DNA of 13,824 nucleotides from an uncultured Collinsella sp. GTDB taxonomy: Bacteria > Actinomycetota > Coriobacteriia > Coriobacteriales > Coriobacteriaceae. Each line of letters opens with the position of its first letter. Positions within the stretch are counted from its first letter, which is position 1. Of this stretch, positions 13,733-13,824 are shown piece after piece. The notes below the pieces were generated by a model, which was not told where the DNA came from, did no database searches, and saw only the letters and a list, made by a program, of their open reading frames with translations. The DNA is taken from positions 1 to 13,824 of the forward strand of contig CAUDCB010000038.1 in NCBI GenBank assembly GCA_958447915.1, in the 5' to 3' direction. Made by a program: the position numbers and the translations under genes.

Positions 13733-13753
13733 CGAACAGATGTACGGTATAAT
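13733..13753 (+). promoter_or_regulatory. SOS-box-like motif next to a -10 element
   Basis: CGAACAGATGTACG (13733-13746) agrees with the Gram-positive LexA-site consensus CGAACRNRYGTTYC at 12 of 14 positions and abuts TATAAT (13748-13753). CTGTTC (13718-13723) and GAACAG (13734-13739) also form an inverted repeat. No good -35 is seen. It would control the gene starting at 13805. Confidence 0.35.
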
Positions 13754-13780
13754 AGAGATGTAAGTCTATAGAAACGTTTG

Positions 13781-13793
13781 ACGTTATTAACGT
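13781..13793. repeat. 13-bp perfect palindrome in the leader of the last gene
   Basis: ACGTTA-T-TAACGT is a perfect palindrome ending one base before the AAGGCG ribosome binding site of the gene at 13805. A TTGACG overlaps its start, 17 bases before TACTAT, but that promoter would start transcription after the ATG, so an operator role is more likely than a promoter. Confidence 0.3.
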
Positions 13794-13804
13794 AAGGCGA
13801 TACT

Positions 13805-13824
13805 ATGATTGCATCATATAAAGA
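13805..13824 (+). CDS. Start of an unidentified gene cut by the window end
   Basis: ATG 13805 follows AAGGCG (13793-13798) at about seven bases. Only MIASYK is visible, too little for identification. The SOS-box-like motif and TATAAT upstream hint at a damage-inducible gene, but nothing more can be said. Confidence 0.45.

Noticed and set aside
1..13824. CRISPR arrays, tRNA or rRNA genes, insertion-sequence transposases, phage genes
   Set aside because: None seen on reading both strands; the only repeats are the two REP-like copies and local inverted repeats.

Overview
The window looks like chromosomal DNA from a gut coriobacterium, most probably Collinsella or a close relative. This is an inference from the GC-rich codon use of nearly all genes and the general look of the proteins; no rRNA or other marker gene is present to prove it. 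The first ~1.14 kb is visibly more AT-rich and is probably the right edge of an accessory island.

Layout. (1) 1-1140: the 3' part of an unrecognised gene with an in-frame TAG 30 codons before its likely original end, a 36-codon small ORF with a perfect Shine-Dalgarno (SD) sequence, and a strong terminator. (2) 1263-5696, plus strand: glutamine-dependent NAD+ synthase, a class I PLP aminotransferase of the LL-diaminopimelate (DAP) aminotransferase type, and L-lactate dehydrogenase, separated by hairpins or terminators. (3) 5763-8150, plus strand: a Mbeg1-like/DUF2974 alpha/beta-hydrolase gene flanked by two copies of a 31-bp REP-like palindromic repeat, then a NdpA/YejK-type nucleoid-associated protein with its terminator. 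(4) 8194-12364, minus strand: a lysine-biosynthesis operon in transcription order lysine riboswitch, lysA-dapA (one continuous frame), dapB, dapH, ending in two hairpins. (5) 12516-13703, plus strand, divergent from the operon: an M20 amidohydrolase, probably the N-acetyl-DAP deacetylase. A further gene starts at 13805 and runs off the window.

Function. DapA, DapB, DapH, the aminotransferase and the M20 deacetylase together would give the acetylated branch from aspartate semialdehyde to LL-DAP, and LysA makes lysine from meso-DAP. Aspartokinase, aspartate-semialdehyde dehydrogenase and DapF are not in the window. The minus-strand operon is preceded by a recognisable L-box whose 3' P1 strand can pair with a segment next to the lysA SD, which gives a plausible translational switch.

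The points most worth a second look are the lysA-dapA fusion with an ideal SD at the internal dapA start, the riboswitch expression platform, the paired REP-like repeats, the long structured element after dapH, the amber-interrupted gene and small ORF at the island edge, and an LDH lacking both fructose-1,6-bisphosphate-binding residues.
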